In this document: positions 52,658 through 60,522 of the stretch, one piece after another
Position numbering within the stretch: the stretch's first letter is position 1
How the letters are laid out: each line of letters begins with the position of its first letter
DNA from: Actinomycetes bacterium
GTDB taxonomy: Bacteria > Actinomycetota > Acidimicrobiia > Acidimicrobiales > Acidimicrobilacustridaceae
Reading direction: 5' to 3'
Length of the DNA stretch: 63,031 nucleotides
Assembly (NCBI GenBank): GCA_029782145.1
Contig: JAKOVH010000034.1
Span: forward strand, 1-63,031
Position numbers and translations under genes: made by a program
Notes under the pieces: generated by a model
The model's database searches: none
The model's input: only the letters and a program-made list of their open reading frames with translations
Told to the model about the DNA's origin: nothing

Positions 52658-53263
52658 CTACGGCAGCGGCCCGAGGCGCGGCCAGGTGCCCGACTCGAGG
52701 GCCGTGACGAACAGGGCGACGGTCTGGGTGAGCGCCTCGTCGGCCTCGCGGCGGTCGGTGGCGGTGTGCACCTCGGTCTGGGCCAGGCCCCTCAGGCTGG
52801 AGCTGAACACCCGGTGGGCGACGGCCACCTGCCCGGGCTCGAGGCCGAAGCCGGCGAGCGTGGCCCGGATGGGCTCGGCCAGCCGGGCTCCGCGCGCCCG
52901 GAACTCGGGGTCGTCGGTGCCGGTGAAGGCGTTGATGGCGGCGGTGCGGCCCCGGTGGGCGCGGAACGAGTCGCGGTAGACGACGGCGATGGCGCCGAGG
53001 GCGTCGGCGCCGCTGCGGCCGAGGGCGGCCCGCCACACCTGTTCGGCGAGCTCGTCGAGGGCGAGCAGGGCGACCTCCCGACGGAGGTCGTCGAGGCCGT
53101 CGACGTGGCTGTACAGCGAGCTGACGTGCCGGTCGACCTTGGCCGCCACGGCGGAGAGGGTGAGGGTCGACCAGCCCTCGGCGTCGGCGAGGTCGGCCGC
53201 GGCCCGCACCAGCGTCGGCTTGTCGAGGAACGGCCCCGCGGTGCGGCTGCGGCCGGCGCTCAC
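52658..53263 (-). CDS. TetR-family repressor of the adjacent catabolic operon (inferred)
   Basis: A 201-aa TetR-type regulator. The N-terminal helix-turn-helix region is TLVRAAADLADAEGWSTLTLSAVAAKVDRHVSSLYSHVDGLDDLRREV; the C-terminal ligand domain is helical and has no recognised effector signature. The GTG start overlaps the amidohydrolase stop by four bases (GTGA), so it is the fifth gene of the operon that begins at 58442. It probably represses that operon through the CCAAAA-CAC-TTTTGG site at 58461; the ligand may be an acyl-CoA intermediate. Confidence 0.9.
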   Translation of the reverse strand: MSAGRSRTAGPFLDKPTLVRAAADLADAEGWSTLTLSAVAAKVDRHVSSLYSHVDGLDDLRREVALLALDELAEQVWRAALGRSGADALGAIAVVYRDSFRAHRGRTAAINAFTGTDDPEFRARGARLAEPIRATLAGFGLEPGQVAVAHRVFSSSLRGLAQTEVHTATDRREADEALTQTVALFVTALESGTWPRLGPLP

Positions 53264-54375
53264 AGGTCCCAGATCCGCACGGCGTTGTCGCACACCATCT
53301 TGCGGCGCTCGTCGGCCGGGATGTCGGCGAACACCTCGTCGATGACGTCCTGGGACTCGGGCCAGCTGGTGACCGGGTGCGGGAAGTCGGTCGACCACAT
53401 GATGTTGTCGACACCGACCTCGTGGCGCAGCAGCCGGATGCCGGTGGGCTCGTCGATGAACGTCACCGCCATGTTGCGGTGGAAGTAGGTGCTGGGCAGC
53501 TCGGTGAGGTCGTCGTAGACGTAGCCCTGGCGCTGCACCATGTCGTCGATCAGCTCGAGGTACCAGGCGATCCAGCCGACGCCCGGCTCGACGAACACGA
53601 TCTTCAGGTCGGGGAACCGCTCGAGGGTGCCCGTGAGGATCCACATGCCGAGCGCCTCGGCGGTGGTGAGCCCGACCTGGCCGACCATCACGCCCTTCTG
53701 TGGGGTGGGGTCGCGGCGGGTCAGGTCGTCGAGGGCGGTGTTGATCCCGATGTGGCAGCACAGCGGCAGGCCGGTCTCCTGCACCGCCGACCACAGCGGG
53801 GCGTAGGACTCGTCGTAGTAGTCGGGGGCGCCGATCTCGGTGGGGAACACCGGGATCTGCAGCGACTTGCCGCCCTTGTCGGCCACCCGGTGCACCTCGG
53901 CCACGGCGGCGTCGACGTCGCGCACGGGGATCTGGTAGCTCACGACCAGCCGACGGGGGTCGGCCGCGGCGAACTCGGCGAGCACGTCGTTGAACGCCCG
54001 GGTGGCTTCCGACGAGCCGTGGGCCATGTCGCCGATGTAGCGGAAGGCGCTGACCTCGGAGTAGATCACCTCGACGTCGATGCCGTCGGCGGTCATGTCG
54101 GCCAGGCGCTCGGGCCCGCTGGCGTACCCCGGCCGTGTGAAGGCGGCGTGGGGGTTGCGGGTCATGGCGTCGGTGTTGGTGCGGGCCTGGGCCATGTTCT
54201 CCGCCATGCGGCGCGCGAACGCCTGCTGGGCCCGGTCGTACTCGTCGTGGAACCTCGGGTCGAGGTGGGCCTTGATCTGGTCCTGGCTGACGGACACGTG
54301 GGAGTCGGCCGAGACGATGCGCTCGCCGTTGCGGCCGAGGACGATCTCGGACTGCTGGGGCTCGGTGACGGTCAT
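53260..54375 (-). CDS. Amidohydrolase-2 family metal-dependent hydrolase
   Basis: A 371-aa TIM-barrel hydrolase or decarboxylase of the amidohydrolase-2 family. Metal-site features are ERIVSADSHV near the N-terminus (an S/D-x-H variant of D-x-H), LPLCCHIGINTAL in the middle and STDFPHPVTSWPES near the C-terminus. GHTG-type motifs are modified. Members near CoA-catabolic genes hydrolyse ring lactones or decarboxylate aromatic acids. It lies 10 bases after the thiolase-like gene and overlaps the TetR start. The substrate is unknown. Confidence 0.88.
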   Translation of the reverse strand: MTVTEPQQSEIVLGRNGERIVSADSHVSVSQDQIKAHLDPRFHDEYDRAQQAFARRMAENMAQARTNTDAMTRNPHAAFTRPGYASGPERLADMTADGIDVEVIYSEVSAFRYIGDMAHGSSEATRAFNDVLAEFAAADPRRLVVSYQIPVRDVDAAVAEVHRVADKGGKSLQIPVFPTEIGAPDYYDESYAPLWSAVQETGLPLCCHIGINTALDDLTRRDPTPQKGVMVGQVGLTTAEALGMWILTGTLERFPDLKIVFVEPGVGWIAWYLELIDDMVQRQGYVYDDLTELPSTYFHRNMAVTFIDEPTGIRLLRHEVGVDNIMWSTDFPHPVTSWPESQDVIDEVFADIPADERRKMVCDNAVRIWDL

Positions 54376-54385
54376 GGGTTCCCCC

Positions 54386-55543
54386 TCAGGGTCGACGGCC
54401 GAGGATCAGGCCGCTGCGGCCGGCGCTGACGAGCACGTGCTCGGCGCCGGAGATTTGGTTGGGGGCGGTGCCGCGCAGCTGGCGCACCGCCTCGACGATG
54501 TTGTTCATGCCGTGGATGTAGCCCTCGCCGAGCAGCCCGCCGTTGGTGTTTACCGGCAGCGAGCCGCCTCGGCCGATGTGCCCCTCGACGATGAAGTCGC
54601 GGGCCTCGCCCCGGCCGCAGAAGCCGAGCGCCTCGAGCTGCAGGAACACGACGGGCGTGAAGTTCTCGTAGATCATGGCCACGTCGATGTCGCCCGGGGT
54701 GAGGCCGGCCTCGGCGTACATGCGCCGGCCCACGGCCGCCGCCTCCTGGTGCTCGCCGAGGTCCTGGTCGTAGTAGGCGAACATCTCGTGGCCGTGCTCG
54801 ATCTGCGACGAGGTGGCCGAGAGCACGTGGACGGGCACCGACGGCAGGTCGGCCGCCCGCTCGGCCCGGGTGACGACGAGGGCCACGCCGCCGTCCGTCT
54901 CCAGGCAGCAGTCGAGCTTGCGCAGGATGGGCTCGACGATCCAGCGGCTGGCCTGGTGGTCGGCGAGGGTGATGGGCCGCTCGTAGAACTGGGCGTTCGG
55001 GTTCGTCGCCGCCCAGTCGCGCGCCACCACCGTGTAGAGGCCGAAGTCGGCGTTGGTCAGGCCGTGCTCGTGCATGTAGCGCTGGAAGGCGAGGGCGTAG
55101 ATCTTGGCCGGCGTGTCGAGCCCGAACGGCTTGTGCAGGTTCCACGCCGGGTCCGGGTTGGGCGCCACCTGGGGCTGGCCGAAGCGGTGGCCCGAGCGCT
55201 CGTTGAACGCCCGGTACACGAGCACGGCGTCGGCGTGGCCGCTCTCGACGGCCGCGGCAGCGAGCTGGATGGTGGCGCAGGCACCGCCGCCCCCGCCGCG
55301 GGTGCGGGCGCTGAAGCGCAGCTCGGGGATGCCGAGGCTGCGGATGATCGCCAGCTCGTCGTTGCCGTCCATGGCGAATGTGACGTTGCCGTCGATGTCG
55401 GCGGGGGACAGGCCGGCGTCGCGGATGGCGGCGAGCGACGCCTCGGCGGCGAGCTGGAGCGGCGAGCGCCCCGAGTGCTGCGAGAACTCGGTGTGGCCGA
55501 TGCCGGCGATCACGGCGCGGCGGTGCTCGGGGACGTCGCTCAT
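54386..55543 (-). CDS. Thiolase-fold lipid-transfer/SCP-x-like protein (Ltp type)
   Basis: A 385-aa thiolase-fold protein: VIAGIGHTEFSQHSGRSPLQLAAEA start, a Gly-rich loop ARTRGGGGGACATIQLAAAAVESG, IYENFTPVVFLQLEALGFCGRGE, and a C-terminal NTNGGLLGEGYIHGMNNIVEAVRQL with the catalytic His. The nucleophilic Cys of true thiolases appears replaced by Gly in the Gly-rich loop. That, and pairing with a DUF35 gene (4-base ATGA overlap), fits the Ltp2-type retro-aldolases of steroid side-chain degradation, known in actinobacteria. Function inferred by analogy. Confidence 0.85.
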   Translation of the reverse strand: MSDVPEHRRAVIAGIGHTEFSQHSGRSPLQLAAEASLAAIRDAGLSPADIDGNVTFAMDGNDELAIIRSLGIPELRFSARTRGGGGGACATIQLAAAAVESGHADAVLVYRAFNERSGHRFGQPQVAPNPDPAWNLHKPFGLDTPAKIYALAFQRYMHEHGLTNADFGLYTVVARDWAATNPNAQFYERPITLADHQASRWIVEPILRKLDCCLETDGGVALVVTRAERAADLPSVPVHVLSATSSQIEHGHEMFAYYDQDLGEHQEAAAVGRRMYAEAGLTPGDIDVAMIYENFTPVVFLQLEALGFCGRGEARDFIVEGHIGRGGSLPVNTNGGLLGEGYIHGMNNIVEAVRQLRGTAPNQISGAEHVLVSAGRSGLILGRRP

Positions 55544-55965
55544 CGGTCGGTCGCCGTCCGGCCAGCGGGGAGGAACTGCGGCAGCGTGATGGTTCCGCCG
55601 TCGGTGGTGGTGCACTCGACGAAGCAGACGTCGACGGCCATGCCGTTGTGGATCTCGTCGGGGCTGGTGTCGACCAGGTTCGACACCAGCCGGTGCCCTT
55701 CCTCGAGGTCGACGAGGACCACCACGCGCGGCGCCTCGTCGGGCTCGGTGGGGTGGTGCGACAGGATCCAGGAGTGCACCGTGCCCCGGCCGCTGCACTC
55801 GAGGGCGTCGGTGGCCAGCGAACCGCAGGTGCCGCACATCGGTGCGGGCGGGTGGCGGACGGTGCCGCACTCGGCGCAGCGCTGGAGCAGCAGCTTGCCC
55901 TGGCGGGCGCCGTCCCAGAAGAAGGCGTCGTCCTGGTTCGGGACGGGGGGACGGACCTGGATCAC
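55540..55965 (-). CDS. DUF35 OB-fold/zinc-ribbon partner protein
   Basis: A 141-aa protein: an N-terminal helix and rubredoxin-like zinc ribbon (LLLQRCAECGTVRHPPAPMCGTCGS, two CxxC pairs), then an OB fold (GRGTVHSWILSHHPTEPDEAPRVVVLVDLEEGHRLVSNLVD). Such proteins bind acyl-CoA and form complexes with thiolase-fold enzymes (ChsH2/Ltp2 or HMG-CoA-synthase-like systems). The GTG start overlaps the CoA-transferase stop, and its stop overlaps the thiolase-like start, so all three are translationally coupled and probably work as a complex. Confidence 0.92.
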   Translation of the reverse strand: MIQVRPPVPNQDDAFFWDGARQGKLLLQRCAECGTVRHPPAPMCGTCGSLATDALECSGRGTVHSWILSHHPTEPDEAPRVVVLVDLEEGHRLVSNLVDTSPDEIHNGMAVDVCFVECTTTDGGTITLPQFLPAGRTATDR

Positions 55966-58442
55966 AGGGCACGCTCCTGGGTGAGGGTGGCCTGCTTGGC
56001 CACGCCGTCGGCGAGCAGGGCGTCGATCTGGTCGGGGGTGTAGCCGAGCTCCTGCAGGAGGGCCACCGTGTCGTGGCCGACGACCAGGGGTGGCCCGGCG
56101 ACCCGGGACGGCGTGTCGGAGAAGCTCCACAGGTGGCCGAACTGCTCGAAGCGGCCGACCTGGGCCTGCTCGGTGGTGGCGACGAGGCCGGCGTCGCGGT
56201 AGGCGCGGTCGTCGAAGAAGCGGCGGACGAACCCGCCGTCGGCGACCTCGCACGGCACACCCGCCGCGTCGAGGCGGGCGAACCAGTCGGACGCGGGCGC
56301 GGTCCGCAGGACGTCGCCGATGGCGGTGGCCAGCTCGTCGGACCGCTCGGCGCGGCGCGCCGTGGTTGCGTAGGCGGCGTCGGCCAGGCGGGCGTCGTCG
56401 AGCACCTCGACCATGGCGGCCCATCGCTCGTCGTCGTCGCTGTCGAGGGCGACGCACAGCCAACCGTCGGCGGTCTGGTAGAGGCGCTGCAGCGGGCCGA
56501 GGCCGAACATCTCGCGGTCGACGTGGGCGCGCGGCACGCCCCGGCCCTCGGCGTCGACCCACGCGTAGGACGTGTTGAGCAGGCAGGCGGCGAGGATGTT
56601 GGTGCTGAGGAACTGGCCTTCGCCTGTGCGGTCGCGGTGGATCAGCGCCTGGATGATGCCGATGGCCGACAGGAAGCCGTTGCCGGTGTCGCCGAACGAC
56701 GTGAGGCTCCAGATGGGCTTGCCGCCGTCGGCCACGCCGCCGTCCTCGAACTCCACGCCGGCCAGGCAGGCGCCGGTCTGGTCGTTGCCCGGCAGGTGGG
56801 CCCGGCTCGGGTCGAACCCGGCCGTGTGGCAGTAGATCAGCCGCGGGTTGATCTTCCGGAGCGACTCGTCGTCGACGCCGAGGCGCACGGCGGCCTCGTA
56901 GCGCATGTTGTGCTGCACCACGTCGGCCCGCTCCACGAGGCGGTGCAGCACCTCCATGGCCCGCGGGTCCTTGAGGTTCATGGAGATCGACTGCTTGCCC
57001 CGGTTGGCGCAGAAGGCGATGTGGGTGGCGTGCCAGAAGTCGTCCCACAGGGTGTTGACCTTGATGACCGTGGCGCCGAGGTCGGAGAGCACCTGGGTGC
57101 CCCACGGGCCGGCGATGGCGAGGCCGAGGTCGAGCACCGTGACGCCGTCGAGGGGCGCCCGCAACGGCGTCGGGTCGGCCGGGGCGTCGGTGGGGCCATC
57201 GAGCGGCGCGGGCGGGCGGGCGAGCTCGGCGAGCTGGGCGAGCACCTCGTCGGTGTGCTGGCCGGGGAGGGGGGCGGGCCCTCGCACCGCGCCGGGTGAG
57301 CCCTTCATGTCGATCAGCACGCCGGCGTGGCGGATGCGCCCGACCTCGGGGTCGTCGAGCTCGACCACCATGCCGGCCTCCAGCAGGGCCGGGTCGGCGA
57401 GGGCCTCCTCCGCGGAGCGGACCCGCTGCAGCGGCACACCGACCTCGGCCGCCACCCGGACCCAGTCGTCGGCCGGGAAGCGGCCGTAGGCGGCCGCCAT
57501 CTCGGGGTGGTAGTGGGCCAGCACCACCAGCTCGCTGTAGTCGGGGCCGATGCGGCTCGGGTCCTCCCGCGGCGCCTTCACGCCTTCGGGGTCGAGGTGG
57601 TCGCCCTCCGACACGCCGAGGGTGAACGCCGGGTTGGGCACCCAGTTCTGCACCCAGCGGCCGTCGGCGCAGCGGAAGTGGCCCTTGCTGCCCCGCGGAT
57701 CCATGATCCACGACAGGTAGCCGTCGGAGCGCGGGTCCTCGGGTCGCTGCCAGCTGCCGGCGGTGGCGGCGAGCACCCCCTGCAGCAGCGAGGTCTCCAC
57801 CCACTGGCCCCGCCCGGTGCGGGTGCGGGCCCGCAGGGCGGCGGTGACGCCGGTGGTGGCCAGGAAGGCGGCGCCCAGGCTGGGCCAGGTGGAGCGGGGG
57901 AACAGCGGGCCGTCGCGCTCGGGGCCGTCGGCGCATCCCGGCGGGATCTCCAGGTCCGCCAGCTCCACCGGCAGGTCGCACAGCATGCCGATGGTGGTGC
58001 CGGGGCGGCCCCGCTGCTCCCAGTGCAGGCCGGTGCGGGCCGCCACCAGGGCGTCGATCGCCGGCCGGTCGCGCTCGGGCAGATGGCGCCCGTAGGCGGT
58101 GATCGAGCACAGCACCAGGCGGGGGTTGCGGGCCCGGAGCGTGTCCCAGTCGAGGCCCATCCTGGCGGCCACGCCGGGGGCGAAGCTCTCGACCACCACG
58201 TCGGTCCGCTCGACGAGGGCGAGCAGCGCGCCACGACCGGCCGGGTCGTCGAGGTCGAGCTCGGCGCTGCGCTTGCCGCGGTGCCACACCCGCGAGCCGG
58301 TGTGGGTGCGGGTCGGGTCGCCACCCGGCGGCTCCACCTTCACCACCTCGGCGCCGTGGTCGGCGAGCAGCATCGTGGCCATCGGGCCGGCGATCCCCGT
58401 GGAGAGGTCGACGACGCGGGTTCCCCCCAGCGCTCCGGTCAT
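55962..58442 (-). CDS. Tandem CaiB/BaiF family III CoA-transferase, double domain
   Basis: An 826-aa protein made of two CaiB-type domains. Domain 1 starts LGGTRVVDLSTGIAGPMATMLLADHGAEVVKVEPP and runs to about residue 400 (LPGQHTDEVLAQL end motif). A Pro-rich linker follows. Domain 2 starts LDGVTVLDLGLAIAGPWGTQVLSDLGATVIKV at about residue 430 and ends VVGHDTVALLQELGYTPDQIDALL. Most members are single-domain and dimerise as interlocked rings, so a fusion is plausible as an internal dimer. The catalytic Asp is expected in RPAIDALVAA (domain 1) and GNDQTGACLAG (domain 2). First gene of the operon, behind an operator-like palindrome. Confidence 0.9.
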   Translation of the reverse strand: MTGALGGTRVVDLSTGIAGPMATMLLADHGAEVVKVEPPGGDPTRTHTGSRVWHRGKRSAELDLDDPAGRGALLALVERTDVVVESFAPGVAARMGLDWDTLRARNPRLVLCSITAYGRHLPERDRPAIDALVAARTGLHWEQRGRPGTTIGMLCDLPVELADLEIPPGCADGPERDGPLFPRSTWPSLGAAFLATTGVTAALRARTRTGRGQWVETSLLQGVLAATAGSWQRPEDPRSDGYLSWIMDPRGSKGHFRCADGRWVQNWVPNPAFTLGVSEGDHLDPEGVKAPREDPSRIGPDYSELVVLAHYHPEMAAAYGRFPADDWVRVAAEVGVPLQRVRSAEEALADPALLEAGMVVELDDPEVGRIRHAGVLIDMKGSPGAVRGPAPLPGQHTDEVLAQLAELARPPAPLDGPTDAPADPTPLRAPLDGVTVLDLGLAIAGPWGTQVLSDLGATVIKVNTLWDDFWHATHIAFCANRGKQSISMNLKDPRAMEVLHRLVERADVVQHNMRYEAAVRLGVDDESLRKINPRLIYCHTAGFDPSRAHLPGNDQTGACLAGVEFEDGGVADGGKPIWSLTSFGDTGNGFLSAIGIIQALIHRDRTGEGQFLSTNILAACLLNTSYAWVDAEGRGVPRAHVDREMFGLGPLQRLYQTADGWLCVALDSDDDERWAAMVEVLDDARLADAAYATTARRAERSDELATAIGDVLRTAPASDWFARLDAAGVPCEVADGGFVRRFFDDRAYRDAGLVATTEQAQVGRFEQFGHLWSFSDTPSRVAGPPLVVGHDTVALLQELGYTPDQIDALLADGVAKQATLTQERAL

Positions 58443-58449
58443 GCGGGTC

Positions 58450-58455
58450 GTTGTA
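58450..58455 (-). promoter_or_regulatory. -10-like TACAAC before the CoA-transferase
   Basis: TACAAC (minus strand) is 7 bases before the ATG at 58442. Its last base deviates from TANNNT. The operator candidate begins 5 bases upstream. Confidence 0.35.
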
Positions 58456-58460
58456 GCTCA

Positions 58461-58475
58461 CCAAAACACTTTTGG
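58461..58475 (-). promoter_or_regulatory. Perfect operator-like palindrome CCAAAA-CAC-TTTTGG
   Basis: A 6+3+6 inverted repeat, 19 bases before the CoA-transferase start, lying between the putative -10 and the -35 region. It is the only AT-rich palindrome in this 12-kb stretch. TetR-family sites commonly have this size, and the same operon encodes a TetR protein. Confidence 0.6.
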
Positions 58476-58529
58476 CAACGACCGAGAGGGCATCGCCCAG
58501 CCCGTCGGCCAGCCCTCGGCCCCGACCCC

Positions 58530-58576
58530 AAGCTGGTTCTGGACGTTCCGGAAGCCGGAACGTCCAGAACCAGCTT
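58530..58576 (-). terminator. Perfect 22-bp hairpin after the acyl-CoA synthetase gene
   Basis: Arms 58530-58551 and 58555-58576 pair over 22 bases with no mismatch (core GGTTCTGGACGTTCC), loop AAG; a further GGCCCCG pairing extends beyond a small bulge. It begins about 15 bases past the synthetase stop. Comparable in form to the hairpin after rpiA. Confidence 0.75.
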
Positions 58577-58591
58577 CGGGGCCGGGGAGGG

Positions 58592-60292
58592 CTACTCCTC
58601 GACGAAGTTGGACTGGCCCTCGCCGGCGAGGACGTTCTTGAGCACCTTGCCGCTGGGGTTGCGGGGGAGGGGCTGCTCGCGGATCTCCACGTGGGTCGGC
58701 ACCTTGTAGGACGCGAGGGTCGCCGCGCAGTGCTGCTGCACCTGCTCGACGGAGATGGTCGCCCCCGGCCGCACGACCACGATGGCCTTGACCTCCTGGC
58801 CCAGCACGTCGTGGTCGACGCCGATCACGGCGGCCTCCTCGATGTCGGGGTGCTCGTCGAGGCGGTTCTCGATCTCGAAGGGGTAGATGTTCTCGCCGCC
58901 CCGGATGATGAGGTCACGCCGGCGTGAGGCGATGTGCAGCAGGCCGCCCTCGAGCCGGCCGAAGTCGCCGGTGTTGAACCAGCGGTGCTCGGCGAAGGCC
59001 TCGGCGTTGGCCTCCGGGTTGGCCCAGTAGCCGTTCATGAGCAGCGGGCTGCGCACCCAGATCGTGCCCTCCTCGCCCTCGGGCAGCGCCTCGCCCTCGG
59101 GGTCGGTGATGCGCACCTCCACGGTGGGCAGCGGCGGCCCGACGCAGTCCGGCGACGCCACGAGCATCCAGTTGGGCGCGTACGACACGAGCGCCCCGGT
59201 CTCGGTGGAGCCGTAGCCGGTCGACATGGTGCCGGTGAGGTGGGGGAACGTGCCCTCGAGGCGCCGGATGATGTCGGGGGTGGTGGCCGAGCCGCCCATC
59301 CCGACCTGCACCAGCTGGCTGGGTTCAATCTTCTCCACGTCGGGGTGCTCGAGGAGGCGCACCACGTGGGTGCCCGTGCCGCCCCACGTGTTGATCCCGT
59401 GCGCGAGGGTGAGGTCGATGACGGCGGCGGGATCGAACCGGCCGAGCGGCCACACCGTGGTGCTACCGGTCATCATGGCGTTGACGGTGGCCCCTAGGCC
59501 CGAGACGTGGAACAGCGGGAAGACGGCGAGGCGCACGGGCGGTGGCCCACCCGACGGCCCCCGGCCCGACATCAGCATGGCCCGGGCGCCGATGAAGTTC
59601 TGCTCCATGCCGTAGGCGATGACGCTGCGGTGCGACAGCACGGCCGCCTTGGCCCGGCCCGTCGTGCCGCTGGTGAAGATGAGGATGGCCGGCTCGTCCT
59701 CGTCGATCGGGGCGTCGTCGATCGGGGCGTCGGGGGCGTAGGACGCCATGGTGTCGATCCCGGTGTCGAGGTCGACCATCGGGATGCCGACGTCGACGCC
59801 GGCCAGGCGCTCGGCTCGCTTGGTGTCGATCAGCAGCGCCTTCGGCGCGGTCAGCTCCAGGGCGTGGACCATCTCGGACTCGGTCCACCACCCGTTCATG
59901 GCGACCGTGACGGCGCCCATCGACAGGCACGCCCAGAACGACAGCAGCCACCCGGCGCTGTTGGCGCCGCAGACGGCGACGTTGTCGCCCTTGGTGATGC
60001 CGTGCACGTCTCGCAGGTAGGCAGCGACGGACGCGACCTGGTGCTCGAGCTCGGCGAAGGTGATCCGCCGGCCGTCGGAGAAGACCATGGCGTCGCGATC
60101 GCCGTGGGCGAACGACGCCACCAGCACGTCGCGCAGCGACCGGGGCCGGTGGGCGAACACGCCCATGCGCTCGCCGCGCACGTCCTCCTCGACCACCTCG
60201 AACGGCGAGCCGGGGCCCGTCAGCTGCTCGGTGGCGCGGAAGAAGTCGTCCAGGGCCGGGTGCTGGTGGGCGGGCGTAGCGCTGTCGGTCAC
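58592..60292 (-). CDS. Acyl-CoA synthetase (AMP-forming)
   Basis: A 566-aa ANL-superfamily enzyme that activates a carboxylic acid with ATP and CoA. The P-loop motif is ILIFTSGTTGRAKAA; A5 is TMSTGYGSTETG; A7/A8 are FNTGDFGRLEGG and SRRRDLIIRGGENIYPFEIE; the terminal catalytic Lys is in LPRNPSGKVLKN. The GTG at 60292 is preceded by GGAGGCACC. It probably supplies CoA thioesters to the catabolic genes at 52-58 kb. The acid is not identifiable. Divergent from the sulfatase across a 230-base gap. Confidence 0.93.
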   Translation of the reverse strand: MTDSATPAHQHPALDDFFRATEQLTGPGSPFEVVEEDVRGERMGVFAHRPRSLRDVLVASFAHGDRDAMVFSDGRRITFAELEHQVASVAAYLRDVHGITKGDNVAVCGANSAGWLLSFWACLSMGAVTVAMNGWWTESEMVHALELTAPKALLIDTKRAERLAGVDVGIPMVDLDTGIDTMASYAPDAPIDDAPIDEDEPAILIFTSGTTGRAKAAVLSHRSVIAYGMEQNFIGARAMLMSGRGPSGGPPPVRLAVFPLFHVSGLGATVNAMMTGSTTVWPLGRFDPAAVIDLTLAHGINTWGGTGTHVVRLLEHPDVEKIEPSQLVQVGMGGSATTPDIIRRLEGTFPHLTGTMSTGYGSTETGALVSYAPNWMLVASPDCVGPPLPTVEVRITDPEGEALPEGEEGTIWVRSPLLMNGYWANPEANAEAFAEHRWFNTGDFGRLEGGLLHIASRRRDLIIRGGENIYPFEIENRLDEHPDIEEAAVIGVDHDVLGQEVKAIVVVRPGATISVEQVQQHCAATLASYKVPTHVEIREQPLPRNPSGKVLKNVLAGEGQSNFVEE

Positions 60293-60522
60293 GGTGCCTC
60301 CGGATGTGGTGAGGCCGTCTCGGGCGGGGGCTCGGCCTCGGGGTGAGGCCGACCGGTGGGGGATGGTACTGACGCCGATCCGGCACGGTGGGCGACGCGT
60401 CGGCGGCGCCCGGGCGGCGTCCGTCGGTGGCCGGCGGTGATCGACGAGCGCCGCGCTCGGAGCGGCCGCACGGGTTGCGGGCCGGATAGGGTCGCCCCGG
60501 CTCGACAGGGGGAGCAGACGCC

